This document shows positions 25,133 to 33,167 of a DNA stretch of 64,000 bases, in pieces. A model generated the notes under the pieces. It worked only from the letters and a program-made list of their open reading frames with translations. It did not search any database and was not told the origin of the DNA. Both the position numbers and the translations under genes were made by a program. The stretch is from positions 1 through 64,000 of the forward strand of contig JANXRG010000098.1 in the NCBI GenBank assembly GCA_025353105.1, in the 5' to 3' direction. The stretch is from Verrucomicrobiota bacterium. GTDB lineage: Bacteria; Verrucomicrobiota; Verrucomicrobiia; Chthoniobacterales; SZAS-18. Position 1 is the stretch's first letter. Every line of letters begins with the position of its first letter.

Positions 25133-26199
25133 ACGCCGGCGACGAACAGACCGCGCTCGAGACGCGCGTGGGCGATTTGATCGCGAGGTCGATTGGTCGG
25201 GACTTCGAGGATAAATCGTTTTCCGAATCGGCGCTCGCCATCCATGCGTTTCAGCTCCGTCGCAACGAGCCATATGCGCGGTACTGCCGCGCGCTCGGCG
25301 CGCCGGAACAGATTCGAGACTGGCGCGACATTCCGGGCGTGCCGCAGCAGGCATTCAAGCACGCGGAACTGCGGACGTTTCCCGCGGCAGCGACGATGGC
25401 GACCTTTCAGACGAGCGGGACGACCGGTGAAGGGGAAGGGCACCATCATTTCCGGTCGCTTGCACTTTACGAAAAATCGCTGCGCGCCGGTTGGCGTCAC
25501 GCCGGGTTGCCGTTGAGCCGGCCGCACTGGCTCCTGATTCCACCGCCGGAGGACGCGCCGCATTCCTCGCTCAGCCACATGATGGGCGCGCTCGGGGAAT
25601 TCGCGACCGAGCGGATTTGGGTCGCGCACCATGCGGATCGGGCGATGCGGATCGACCTCAACACCTTGATCGGGCGGGCGGGTATCGCGGATGAGCCGGT
25701 CATCTTACTCGGCACGGCGCTCTCGTTTCTGCATGTGTTTGAGAGGCTCGGCGCGCGGCGGCTCTCCCTGCCCGCCGGCAGCATCGCCTTCGAAACAGGT
25801 GGTTACAAAGGCAGTGGGCGCATGCTGGCCAAGGCGGATCTGTACGCGCGATTTGAAGTCAGCCTCGGTCTCCGGGCGGACGCAATTTGGAACGAATACG
25901 GCATGACCGAACTGAGTTCGCAGTGTTACGCGCGGGGATTGTCCGCGCCGCATCGACCGCCGCCGTGGCTGCGCGCGCTGGTGATCGATCCCGAGTCGGG
26001 CGCGGAGGTCCCGATCGGCGGAACGGGTGTGCTCAAGCTGATTGACCTCGCGAACGTTGGTTCCGTGGTCGGCATCCAAACGCAGGATCTGGCCGTGCGC
26101 CGGGACGAAGGCGCCTTCGAGTTGCTGGGTCGCGATCCGGCGGCGCTGCCGCGTGGGTGTTCGCGCGCCGCGGACGAAATGCTCTCCCTGCCGTCATGA
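25129..26199 (+). CDS. LuxE-like acyl-protein synthetase
   Basis: A 356-residue member of the LuxE/acyl-protein synthetase family (ANL-type adenylation fold). It has FQTSGTTGEGEGHHHF, the nucleotide-binding loop, FETGGYKGSGR, and WNEYGMTELSSQCY, the ANL acceptor-site motif. Near the C-terminus is GCSRAADEM with Cys344, 12 residues from the end, matching the position of the acyl-accepting Cys of LuxE. In Vibrio, LuxE activates a fatty acid with ATP and passes the acyl group to LuxC. The start overlaps the upstream acyltransferase fusion and the stop overlaps the luxC-like start, both as ATGA. No luciferase (luxAB) or thioesterase (luxD) genes are present, so this is not bioluminescence. Confidence 0.87.
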   Translation: MNAGDEQTALETRVGDLIARSIGRDFEDKSFSESALAIHAFQLRRNEPYARYCRALGAPEQIRDWRDIPGVPQQAFKHAELRTFPAAATMATFQTSGTTGEGEGHHHFRSLALYEKSLRAGWRHAGLPLSRPHWLLIPPPEDAPHSSLSHMMGALGEFATERIWVAHHADRAMRIDLNTLIGRAGIADEPVILLGTALSFLHVFERLGARRLSLPAGSIAFETGGYKGSGRMLAKADLYARFEVSLGLRADAIWNEYGMTELSSQCYARGLSAPHRPPPWLRALVIDPESGAEVPIGGTGVLKLIDLANVGSVVGIQTQDLAVRRDEGAFELLGRDPAALPRGCSRAADEMLSLPS

Positions 26200-27278
26200 C
26201 CACCGCCGAACGCGCCGCCGCTCTCGCCGCCGCGGCGCGTCCATTTGCGGAGTGGCTGGGCGACTTCATCGCGGAGGATTTACTCGAACTGGTGCGCGTG
26301 GAGCTCGGCCACCCCGCGATCCTCGACGACTTTCAAACGCACGGGAATCGTCTCTCGCGGGCCGTGGCGCCGCGCAAGATTCTGCACGTGTTGAGCGGGA
26401 ACACGCCCCACGCCGGGTTGCAGACCCTGCTGCGCGGGTTGCTTCTCGGTTCGCACAACCGTTGCAAGTTGCCGGCGGTCGGTCTGCCGGTAGTCTCAGC
26501 GTTTTACGAGGCGTTGCCGCAGGCACTCGCGGCGCGGGTCGAGTGCTCGGAGTCGCTTCCGCCGGACTGGGTATCCTCCGCAAACGCCTTGATCGTGTTC
26601 GGCGACGACGACGCGATCGCGCATTTCCATGGCCTCGCGCGGGCCGATCAGATTTTGTGCGGCCATGGCCATCGGGTGAGCCTGGGCATCGTGCTGGACG
26701 ACTTGACGGGTTCCCTGGTGGGTGCGGCGCGCGACGCCTCGCTTTTCGATCAGCGGGGCTGCCTCTCGCCGCACGGATTCTACATTCGCGGCGATTCGCG
26801 CGCCTACGCGGCATCGCTGGTTGACGCCATGGCCGCATTCAATTTCCAGCATCCGCGCCGTCTGCTAGCGCCGCCTGAAGCGGCAGCGATTCGGGCGGTC
26901 CGGGAGGATTACCGGTTTCGCGCGGCGAATGATGATCGGTATACGTTGTGGCTGAGCGACGACGGTCGATCCACGGATTGGACAGTGATTCACGATGCGG
27001 CAAATCCGGCCTTCACGACCTCGCCACTCGACCGGGTGGTCTTCGTCAAGCCGTTGCCGGCGGATCTCGGGTCGGCCCTCGCGGGCGTGAATTCCCACTT
27101 GGGTGCCATCGGGTACTGGCCCCAAGGGCTGGATTCGGCGCGATGGGTCGCGGAGCACGTTTCCGGCGCGACGCGGATCTGTCCGCTCGGGGAAATGCAG
27201 CGGCCGCCTCTGGCCTGGCATCAGGACGGCGCGCCGGTGCTGTCGTCGCTGGTACGGTGGGTGGATCTGGAGTTGTAG
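26196..27278 (+). CDS. LuxC-like acyl-CoA/acyl-protein reductase
   Basis: A 360-residue protein of the LuxC (PF05893-type) branch of the aldehyde dehydrogenase superfamily, which reduces an activated fatty acyl group to the aldehyde with NADPH. Landmarks are RKILHVLSGNTPHAGLQTLL (nucleotide-binding start), ANALIVFGDDDAIAHFHGL, and FDQRGCLSPHGFYI, where Cys189 is the catalytic thiol. It is shorter than Vibrio LuxC (about 480 residues), mainly through missing N-terminal sequence. It is coupled to the LuxE-like gene by ATGA. With that partner it should form a fatty-acid reductase; the aldehyde could feed ether lipids, alcohols or a modified envelope lipid, given the LPS enzyme fusion just upstream. 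Confidence 0.85.
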   Translation: MTTAERAAALAAAARPFAEWLGDFIAEDLLELVRVELGHPAILDDFQTHGNRLSRAVAPRKILHVLSGNTPHAGLQTLLRGLLLGSHNRCKLPAVGLPVVSAFYEALPQALAARVECSESLPPDWVSSANALIVFGDDDAIAHFHGLARADQILCGHGHRVSLGIVLDDLTGSLVGAARDASLFDQRGCLSPHGFYIRGDSRAYAASLVDAMAAFNFQHPRRLLAPPEAAAIRAVREDYRFRAANDDRYTLWLSDDGRSTDWTVIHDAANPAFTTSPLDRVVFVKPLPADLGSALAGVNSHLGAIGYWPQGLDSARWVAEHVSGATRICPLGEMQRPPLAWHQDGAPVLSSLVRWVDLEL

Positions 27279-27284
27279 CCGTCC

Positions 27285-27313
27285 TTGCCTCACCGCGCCG
27301 TCGTTTCTATAGT
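27285..27313 (+). promoter_or_regulatory. Near-leaderless promoter of the Fur-family gene
   Basis: TTGCCT (27285-27290), a 17-base spacer and TATAGT (27308-27313). The expected start site is at about 27320, which is the GTG start codon, so a leaderless message is predicted. Confidence 0.7.
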
Positions 27314-27319
27314 TGGGCT

Positions 27320-27802
27320 GTGATCACCGAGCCGATCCGGAAAGCCATCTACGATTACATCGAGCAGAAGGGTCTGCGCCGAACGGTGCAGCGCGATGCG
27401 ATCATCCTGGCGGCGTTCTCGACGAAGGAACATTTCACGGCCGAGGGCCTGCTGGAGATGGCGCGCAAGGTGGAACCATCGGTTTCGCGCGCGACGGTGT
27501 ACCGCACGCTGCCGCTGCTGGTCGAGACCGGCACGCTGCGCGAAATGGATTTCGGGAAGGACTACAAATTCTACGATCCGAATTTCAACGAGCGACCGAC
27601 GCACGCGCATCTCATCTGCCTCGACTGCAACAAAATCGTGGAGTTCGAGGACGCGCACATCGACATCCTCGAGAACTGCATCAGCCACCGCCTGGGCTTT
27701 GCCCCGACGAGCAAGACGTTGCGCATCGAGGCGAAGTGCGAGCAGTTGCGCAAGGAAGGCAAGTGCGACCAGCGACACGATCTGGCCCTGGGAGTGCGCT
27801 GA
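27320..27802 (+). CDS. fur: Fur-family metal-dependent regulator
   Basis: A 160-residue Fur/PerR/Zur-type repressor. The winged helix is in LRRTVQRDAIILAAF to VSRATVYRTLPLLVETG, the near-invariant SxATVYRTL recognition helix. The dimer domain has PTHAHLICLDCNKIVEFED, giving a His-rich sensing site and a structural CxxC. The usual second CxxC pair is replaced by two Cys eight residues apart (KCEQLRKEGKC), which leaves structural zinc binding uncertain. The start is a GTG at 27320, supported by a promoter whose start point falls on it. It is separated from argH by three bases, so the regulator and argH are one transcript. Iron, zinc or peroxide sensing cannot be decided from sequence. Confidence 0.88.
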   Translation: MITEPIRKAIYDYIEQKGLRRTVQRDAIILAAFSTKEHFTAEGLLEMARKVEPSVSRATVYRTLPLLVETGTLREMDFGKDYKFYDPNFNERPTHAHLICLDCNKIVEFEDAHIDILENCISHRLGFAPTSKTLRIEAKCEQLRKEGKCDQRHDLALGVR

Positions 27803-27805
27803 CGC

Positions 27806-29179
27806 ATGTGGACCGGGCGCTTTGAGCAGCCGACCGACGAACTCGTCCGGTCGTACTCGGAATCCGTGAGTTTCGACTGGCGGCTGTACCGCCACGACGT
27901 CGCGGGATCGATCGCGCACGCGGCCGCGTTGCGGCACGCGGACCTGATCACGGCGGACGAGGAGCGGCAGATCGCCGAGGGTCTGCGGGGCATCGAACAG
28001 GAGATCGGCGCGGGAAAATTTGAGTTTCGTCCGGAGCTTGAGGATGTGCACATGAACATCGAGGCGGAGCTGACGCGCCGGATCGGGACGGCGGGCGCGA
28101 AGCTGCACACCGCGCGCAGCCGCAACGACCAGATCGCGCTCGATCTACGGCTTTACCTGCGCGACGAAATCGCGGCGATTCGCCAGCTTCTGCGCCGCTT
28201 GCAGGGCGCTCTGGTCGAGCTGGCCAAGCGACATCCCGACGTGGTGATGCCCGGTTACACGCACCTGCAGCGGGCGCAGCCGGTGCTCTTTGGGCATCAT
28301 TTGCTCGCGTACGTCGAGATGCTCGACCGCGACCGCGAGCGCCTCGCCGACGCCGCGCGGCGCATGGATGTGCTCCCGCTCGGCTCGGGGGCGATCGCCG
28401 GATCGACGATCGTGTTGGATCGCCCGCTGGTGGCGCGCTTGCTCGGATTCTCGCGCGTGAGCGAGAACAGCATGGACGCGGTGAGCGACCGCGATTTTGC
28501 CTGCGAATTTCTCTCCGCGGCGGCGCTCATCGGCGTGCATCTTTCGCGCCTGAGCGAGGACATCGTCCTTTGGTCCACGAGCGAGTTTCACTTTCTGCAA
28601 TTGAGCGACGCATTCACGACGGGATCGAGCCTGATGCCGCAGAAGAAGAATCCGGACGTGGCCGAACTTACGCGCGGCAAGACCGGTCGCCTGTTCGGGA
28701 ATTTGATGTCGGTCCTCACGACGTTGAAGGGACTGCCGATGACCTACAACCGCGATCTGCAGGAGGACAAGGAGGCGGTGTTCGATTCGGTGGACACGAT
28801 CAAGGCGGCGCTGGCGGTGAACGCGGCCATGCTGGGCGACGCGCGGGTGGATGACGTCAGCATGGCGTCGGCTGCAGGCGATCCGCTCCTGCTGGCGACG
28901 GATCTCGCCGATTACCTGGTGCTCAAGGGCGTGCCATTCCGCCAGGCGCATGAAATTGTCGGCAAGCTTGTCGCATTAAGCGGGCGGACCGGTGTGCCGT
29001 TCGACCGGCTCAGCCTGGAGGATTTTCGCGCGGCGAGCCCGGTCATCGAGTCCGACGTGCACGCGCTGTTCGATGTCCGACGTTCCCTGGCGGCGCGAAC
29101 GGCGACCGGCGCGCCGGCACCGGCGAATGTGGCGGGCCGCATCCGCCATTGGGAGAGCGACTTCGGACGAGATGCGTAG
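27806..29179 (+). CDS. argH: Argininosuccinate lyase
   Basis: A 457-residue enzyme of the fumarase/aspartase superfamily that splits argininosuccinate into arginine and fumarate. It starts MWTGRFEQPTDELVRSYSES, the usual ArgH N-terminus, and has LEDVHMNIEAELTRRIG, LHTARSRNDQIALDLRLY, and the superfamily signature TGSSLMPQKKNPD with the catalytic Ser loop. TNYTHLQ is represented by GYTHLQRAQPV, which contains the catalytic His. Length is normal. It follows the Fur-family gene by three bases, so metal-dependent control is possible but unproven. argG is not in the window. Confidence 0.97.
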   Translation: MWTGRFEQPTDELVRSYSESVSFDWRLYRHDVAGSIAHAAALRHADLITADEERQIAEGLRGIEQEIGAGKFEFRPELEDVHMNIEAELTRRIGTAGAKLHTARSRNDQIALDLRLYLRDEIAAIRQLLRRLQGALVELAKRHPDVVMPGYTHLQRAQPVLFGHHLLAYVEMLDRDRERLADAARRMDVLPLGSGAIAGSTIVLDRPLVARLLGFSRVSENSMDAVSDRDFACEFLSAAALIGVHLSRLSEDIVLWSTSEFHFLQLSDAFTTGSSLMPQKKNPDVAELTRGKTGRLFGNLMSVLTTLKGLPMTYNRDLQEDKEAVFDSVDTIKAALAVNAAMLGDARVDDVSMASAAGDPLLLATDLADYLVLKGVPFRQAHEIVGKLVALSGRTGVPFDRLSLEDFRAASPVIESDVHALFDVRRSLAARTATGAPAPANVAGRIRHWESDFGRDA

Positions 29180-29272
29180 AAGTTGGGTGCGCGGCAGTTG
29201 CGCGGTGGGCGAAGAGACCCGACAAATGTGGTCGCGTGACCGCGCCAGAACCTCCGGGTTAAATTTTCGTCG

Positions 29273-30154
29273 ATGAACATTCGCAATATTTTTCGCTTTC
29301 GCGAGCGCACCGCTGGTCGGTCCGCGGAACCCGAGGCCGTGAAACCGTTCCTCGCGCACCTTGAGGACCTGCGCTGGATGCTCATCAAGATGGCGATCGT
29401 GTTGTCGGCGGCGATGATTCTTGGATTCGTTTTCCGCGAGGAACTGATGGCCTTCCTGCAGCAGCCGCTGCACCGGGTCAGCGGCGATCCGAGCAAGGGG
29501 TTGAAGTCCCTGAACCCGGCGGATTCGTTCACGATTTCTTTTTCGCTGGCGTTCTACGCGGGGCTCGTTGTCTCGTTTCCGTTCCTCCTCTTTTTCTTCG
29601 CGCAATTTGTCCTGCCCGCGCTCACGCAGCGCGAGAAAAAATACATTTATCCGGCGGTGGCGATTGGTTTCGGTCTGTTCATGACCGGCGTGATTCTCGC
29701 GTTTTATTACGTGCTGCCGATGACGCTGAAGTTTCTCGCCGCGGACGCGATCAAGATGCACATCGTCGCCGACTGGACGGTGCGTGAATATTCCTCGTTC
29801 GTGACGCAATTCACGCTTGGGTTCGGCCTGTCGTTCGAATTGCCCGTCGTCGTGCTCGCCCTCGTAAAGATGGGCCTGTTGAGCTACGCGACGTTGAGCC
29901 GTTCGCGTTCGTACGCGCTGATTCTCATCCTGTTCCTCGCGGCGATCATCGCGCCGACGCCGGATCTCTTTACGTGGGGCGCGATGAGTGCGCCGCTGCT
30001 TGTACTCTACGAGTCGTGCATCTGGATTGCGTGGTACATCGAGCGTAGGGACCGCAAGCGGGAGCTGGCCGAGGCCGAGCAACGCGCCCGCGAGGACCGG
30101 GAGCGGGATGAGCGTAGAAAATTGCTGCCACCACCGCCCCCGCCCGAGGAATAA
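29273..30154 (+). CDS. tatC: Sec-independent protein translocase TatC
   Basis: A 293-residue inner-membrane protein, the signal-peptide receptor of the twin-arginine pathway. It has six predicted transmembrane segments. FLAHLEDLRWMLIK is the conserved cytoplasmic N-terminal motif whose Glu contacts the twin Arg pair; the first-loop Pro and the FSLAFYAGLVVSFPFLLF helix follow, then GFGLSFELPVVVLALVKMGL, the FE-P motif of TM4, and IIAPTPDLFTWGAMSAPLLV with the APTPD motif. The C-terminal 45 residues are a charged, probably coiled-coil tail ending in seven Pro, longer than usual. tatA/tatB are not adjacent. It is convergent with the PBP gene. Confidence 0.95.
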   Translation: MNIRNIFRFRERTAGRSAEPEAVKPFLAHLEDLRWMLIKMAIVLSAAMILGFVFREELMAFLQQPLHRVSGDPSKGLKSLNPADSFTISFSLAFYAGLVVSFPFLLFFFAQFVLPALTQREKKYIYPAVAIGFGLFMTGVILAFYYVLPMTLKFLAADAIKMHIVADWTVREYSSFVTQFTLGFGLSFELPVVVLALVKMGLLSYATLSRSRSYALILILFLAAIIAPTPDLFTWGAMSAPLLVLYESCIWIAWYIERRDRKRELAEAEQRAREDRERDERRKLLPPPPPPEE

Positions 30155-30160
30155 ATCGGC

Positions 30161-30190
30161 CGTCGCGACGAGGCGCGAGCGCCCCTACCG
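30161..30190. repeat. Possible dispersed GC-rich element
   Basis: cgtcgcgacgaggcgcgagcg followed by cccctaccg, in the tatC-PBP convergent gap and overlapping the PBP stop. It includes a tcgcga palindrome. I recall similar sequences scattered in Opitutus-like genomes, but only one copy is in this window, so the call is weak. Confidence 0.3.
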
Positions 30191-32392
30191 ACCGAAGAAT
30201 TTTTTCAGCGATCGCATCATCTTCTGATCGAAGCGATCGCCGCCGGTCGGAAGGGGACTCGGATTGGCGCGCGGGTCATTCGGATTGCCGGGCACCCCCT
30301 GCCGCACGGGCGTGTTGTCCTCCGCCAATCCGCCATGCACGGAGCACGCGTCGGCGGGCACCATGCTCACGGGCAGATCCACCGCGTACGCCTTGCCGTT
30401 CACCTCGCACGCGGAAGTCGCGAGCTGATTGGAGATCGCGCAGACCCGCACTTTCTTGAGCGGCTCGGGCGATTTGAAGGCCTCGGCGGGATAGCGTTTG
30501 GGGGACGCCTTGCTCATCACCTGGGTCCAGATCGGCAACGCCAGCGCACTGCCGTAGCCGCGCCGCATGATCGTCGCGGGGTGATCGAGCCCGACCCAGA
30601 CGCCGCACGTCAGCGAGGTGGTGTAGCCGACGAACCAGGCATCCTTGAAGTCGTTCGTGGTGCCGGTCTTGCCCGCAGCAGGCAGTTTGAAACCGAGATC
30701 GCCGCGGGCGCGGGCCGCCGTGCCGGCGCCGGTCAGCACCTTTTCGAGCGTGACGTTCGTGAGCCACGCCGCGCCGGGGCTGAACATCTCCTTCTCGAGG
30801 TGGGCCGCGCGGTAGACCGTCTCACCCGCGGCGTCGTCGATGCGCTCGATCAGGTAGGGTTGTCGGCGCACGCCGTGGTTCGGGAATGCAGTGTAGGCCG
30901 CCGTGAGATCCTTCAGCGTCGCCTCGAACGCGCCGAGATAGACGGTCGGCGTGTTCGGGACGTCGCGGGTCAAGCCGGCGGCCTGCACGGTTTTCATCAC
31001 TGTCGCGAGGCCAACGAGCTCGCCGACGCGCGCGGACATCGTGTTGCGCGAGCGAATCAGCCCGTTTTCTGCGGGTTGAATACCGCCGTATTGATTGTCG
31101 GAATTCGCCGGACTCCAGTCGCTCTCGACCCCGTTGGCGTCGTGCAGTTCCCCCGCCTCAATCACCGCGTCATTGATTGCCGCGCCGGGCAGCAGGCCGC
31201 GCTGGAACGCGCTGGCGTAAATGAACGGCTTGAAGGACGAACCAACCTGCCGTTTCGCGAGGATCGCGCGGTTGTATTTGCTCTGCGCAAAGTCACGTCC
31301 GCCGACCAGCGCGCGAATGGCGCCGGTGCGATTGTCGATCACGACGAGCGCGCCCTGCAGGTATTCGGTGGGTGCCTCACCGTTGACGCTGTCCTTATTG
31401 TATTGCGCCCGGCGCGGGTGCTCCCAGCCGGGTTGTGACTCAATTTTTGTGAGCGTGTCCTCGAGCGCCTTGGCCGCGACCGCCTGTAACTCCGGGTCGA
31501 TCGTGCCGTAAATCTGAAGGCCGCCGTCGTCCTGCTGTTGCTGTTCGAGGATGGTGTCGAGGTCGCGTTTGATTGCGTCCATCGCGTAGCTTTCCTGGTA
31601 GAGCGACACGCGCGGTTTGCCGGCAGTGGAGACGACTTGTTCGCGGGCGCGGTCGGCTTCGGCCGGGGTGATGTAGCCGAGCATCTGCATGCGGCCGAGC
31701 ACGACGTTGCGTTCGGCGGTCGCGCCCTTGGGGTTACGGATCGGGGAGAACCGGTTCGGGCTGCGGATTAAGCCGGCCATGAGCGCGGATTCCGGGAGGT
31801 CCAGGTCCTTGGCGGGCTTGCCGAAATAGGTGAGCGACGCGGCCTCGATGCCGTAGAGGCCCCCACCGTAGTAGATGCGGTTGATGTAGTGCTCGAGAAT
31901 TTCCTTCTTCGAATAACGGCGCTCGATCCGCAGGGCGACGCAGGCTTCAAGCATCTTGCGACTGAGCGTCTGGCCGCCGAGGGGCAGGCTGTTGCGGGCG
32001 AGCTGCTGGGTGAGCGTGCTCGCGCCCTCCTTCTTCGAGCGTGACGTCAGGTTTCGCAGCGCGGCCCGCGCCACGCCGATTGGGTCGACCCCGAAGTGTC
32101 GGTAAAAGCGCGAATCCTCGCGGGCGAGCAGGGCATCAACAAACTTGGGCGAGACCTCGCTGAGCGGCACGACGAGCCGGTTTTCGCCGTAGAGCCGCGC
32201 GTAGGGTTTGCCGTCCATGTCGAAGACGGTGGCGCGCTGGGGCATGGCGCCGATGTCGTCGATGCTGAATTGCAACGAACGCTGGAAGAAATAGGCGAAG
32301 ATGCCGAACGGGATTCCGACCAGGAGAAGACCGACCGCAATCCAGGGCCAGCGGGAGCGAAGGCGGATGCGGCGGACGTTGGAGGATTTCAC
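30185..32392 (-). CDS. Class A penicillin-binding protein (PBP1A family)
   Basis: A 735-residue bifunctional peptidoglycan synthase. One transmembrane helix near the N-terminus (WPWIAVGLLLVGIPFGIFAY) anchors it. The glycosyltransferase (GT51) domain shows EDSRFYRHFGVD with the catalytic Glu, GASTLTQQLARN and RKMLEACVALRIERRYSKKE. The transpeptidase domain has QVGSSFKPFIYA (SxxK nucleophile), SRNTMSA (SxN) and AGKTGTTNDFKDAWFVGY (KTG). The frame stays open upstream to 32545, overlapping the divergent ferredoxin gene; I prefer the GTG at 32392 because it places about 15 basic residues before the membrane segment. An ATG is not available in that region. Tail residues after about 690 are low complexity. 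Confidence 0.94.
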   Translation of the reverse strand: MKSSNVRRIRLRSRWPWIAVGLLLVGIPFGIFAYFFQRSLQFSIDDIGAMPQRATVFDMDGKPYARLYGENRLVVPLSEVSPKFVDALLAREDSRFYRHFGVDPIGVARAALRNLTSRSKKEGASTLTQQLARNSLPLGGQTLSRKMLEACVALRIERRYSKKEILEHYINRIYYGGGLYGIEAASLTYFGKPAKDLDLPESALMAGLIRSPNRFSPIRNPKGATAERNVVLGRMQMLGYITPAEADRAREQVVSTAGKPRVSLYQESYAMDAIKRDLDTILEQQQQDDGGLQIYGTIDPELQAVAAKALEDTLTKIESQPGWEHPRRAQYNKDSVNGEAPTEYLQGALVVIDNRTGAIRALVGGRDFAQSKYNRAILAKRQVGSSFKPFIYASAFQRGLLPGAAINDAVIEAGELHDANGVESDWSPANSDNQYGGIQPAENGLIRSRNTMSARVGELVGLATVMKTVQAAGLTRDVPNTPTVYLGAFEATLKDLTAAYTAFPNHGVRRQPYLIERIDDAAGETVYRAAHLEKEMFSPGAAWLTNVTLEKVLTGAGTAARARGDLGFKLPAAGKTGTTNDFKDAWFVGYTTSLTCGVWVGLDHPATIMRRGYGSALALPIWTQVMSKASPKRYPAEAFKSPEPLKKVRVCAISNQLATSACEVNGKAYAVDLPVSMVPADACSVHGGLAEDNTPVRQGVPGNPNDPRANPSPLPTGGDRFDQKMMRSLKKFFGR

Positions 32393-32529
32393 TGGGGAGA
32401 ATTCGGCGCGCAACCTCGTCTTAGATGGATGTTTCGCAAAGTTGCTCACTCTTTGGCCCGGTTGACGCAGAATCCCTTTGCCAAGCGGGGCTTTGTTCCT
32501 ATGTTTTGCCGCCCGTTTACCTCCTTTGT
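32393..32529. other. Divergent region between PBP and ferredoxin genes
   Basis: 137 bases that should hold both promoters. No Shine-Dalgarno sequence precedes the ferredoxin ATG: the cctccttt there is the anti-sense of one. I cannot place promoter boxes reliably. Confidence 0.4.
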
Positions 32530-32763
32530 ATGGCTGACATCGCAAACCGCTACGCCGAGAATATTGCCGGCAAATTCTACGTCGACGACCAGTGCATCGA
32601 CTGCGATCTCTGCCGGGAGACTGCGCCGGCCAACTTCACGCGAAGCGACGACGGGGGCTATTCCTACGTGCAAAAGCAGCCCGCGACGCCCGAAGAAGAG
32701 GCGCTCTGCAAGGAAGCGATGGAAGGCTGCCCGGTCGAGGCGATCGGCAGCGACGGGCAGTAG
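32530..32763 (+). CDS. Small ferredoxin
   Basis: A 77-residue ferredoxin with one cluster site: C-x2-C-x2-C in CIDCDLCRETAP followed by the distal Cys in EGCPVEAIG. This is the single-cluster arrangement of thermophile-type and Bacillus-type ferredoxins, binding one [4Fe-4S] cluster for low-potential electron transfer. An additional Cys in ALCKEAME could form a disulfide, as in related proteins. The ATG at 32530 is set by the conserved domain start; the frame is open further upstream without relevant sequence. The dciA-like gene follows after 18 bases. No specific redox partner is nearby. Confidence 0.9.
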   Translation: MADIANRYAENIAGKFYVDDQCIDCDLCRETAPANFTRSDDGGYSYVQKQPATPEEEALCKEAMEGCPVEAIGSDGQ

Positions 32764-32781
32764 CGGCTGCAAAGGGTCGCC

Positions 32782-33135
32782 ATGACACCCGCGCTCCGGC
32801 AGAAGGTGCTGGCTGAATGGCGGGGCTACCGGGAGCCCGCGGCCGAGAAGCCCTTGGTCCGCGTCGGGGACGCGATTGCGCCCACCCTCCGTAATCTGGG
32901 CCTGAAGGACCTCATGAACGAGGCCGATGTCATCGCAGCCTGGCGGGATATCGTGGGAAATTTCATCGCGGCGAACTCCGCCCCGGTGCGGCTGGTGGGC
33001 GGCACTCTCACTGTCCGCGTGCTGCAGCCGAGCCTGCGATTCGAGCTGGAGCGACAGTGGAGGGGGACCATCCTGGAGAAGCTCCGGGCGCGCTTCGGGA
33101 GCAGAATTGTGCGGCAAATCGCATTTCGAGTGTAA
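32782..33135 (+). CDS. DciA-like (DUF721) protein
   Basis: A 117-residue DUF721 protein. Landmarks are a basic N-terminal helix, VGDAIAPTLRNLGLKDLM, VIAAWRDIVGNFIAANSAPV (the conserved W-IVG segment) and GGTLTVRVLQPSLRFELERQ, which forms the strand-helix of the KH-like fold. Family members in many bacteria that lack DnaC/DnaI act as DciA, helping load the replicative helicase DnaB. That function is inferred by family; the sequence itself shows only the fold. It lies 18 bases after the ferredoxin gene and is probably co-transcribed. Confidence 0.85.
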   Translation: MTPALRQKVLAEWRGYREPAAEKPLVRVGDAIAPTLRNLGLKDLMNEADVIAAWRDIVGNFIAANSAPVRLVGGTLTVRVLQPSLRFELERQWRGTILEKLRARFGSRIVRQIAFRV

Positions 33136-33167
33136 GGTTCGTCCGCCGTTTGCGTAGTACATCAGGC

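Noticed and set aside
25129-27278. A bioluminescence operon
   Set aside because: Only LuxE-like and LuxC-like genes are present; there is no luciferase or thioesterase, and LuxC is short.
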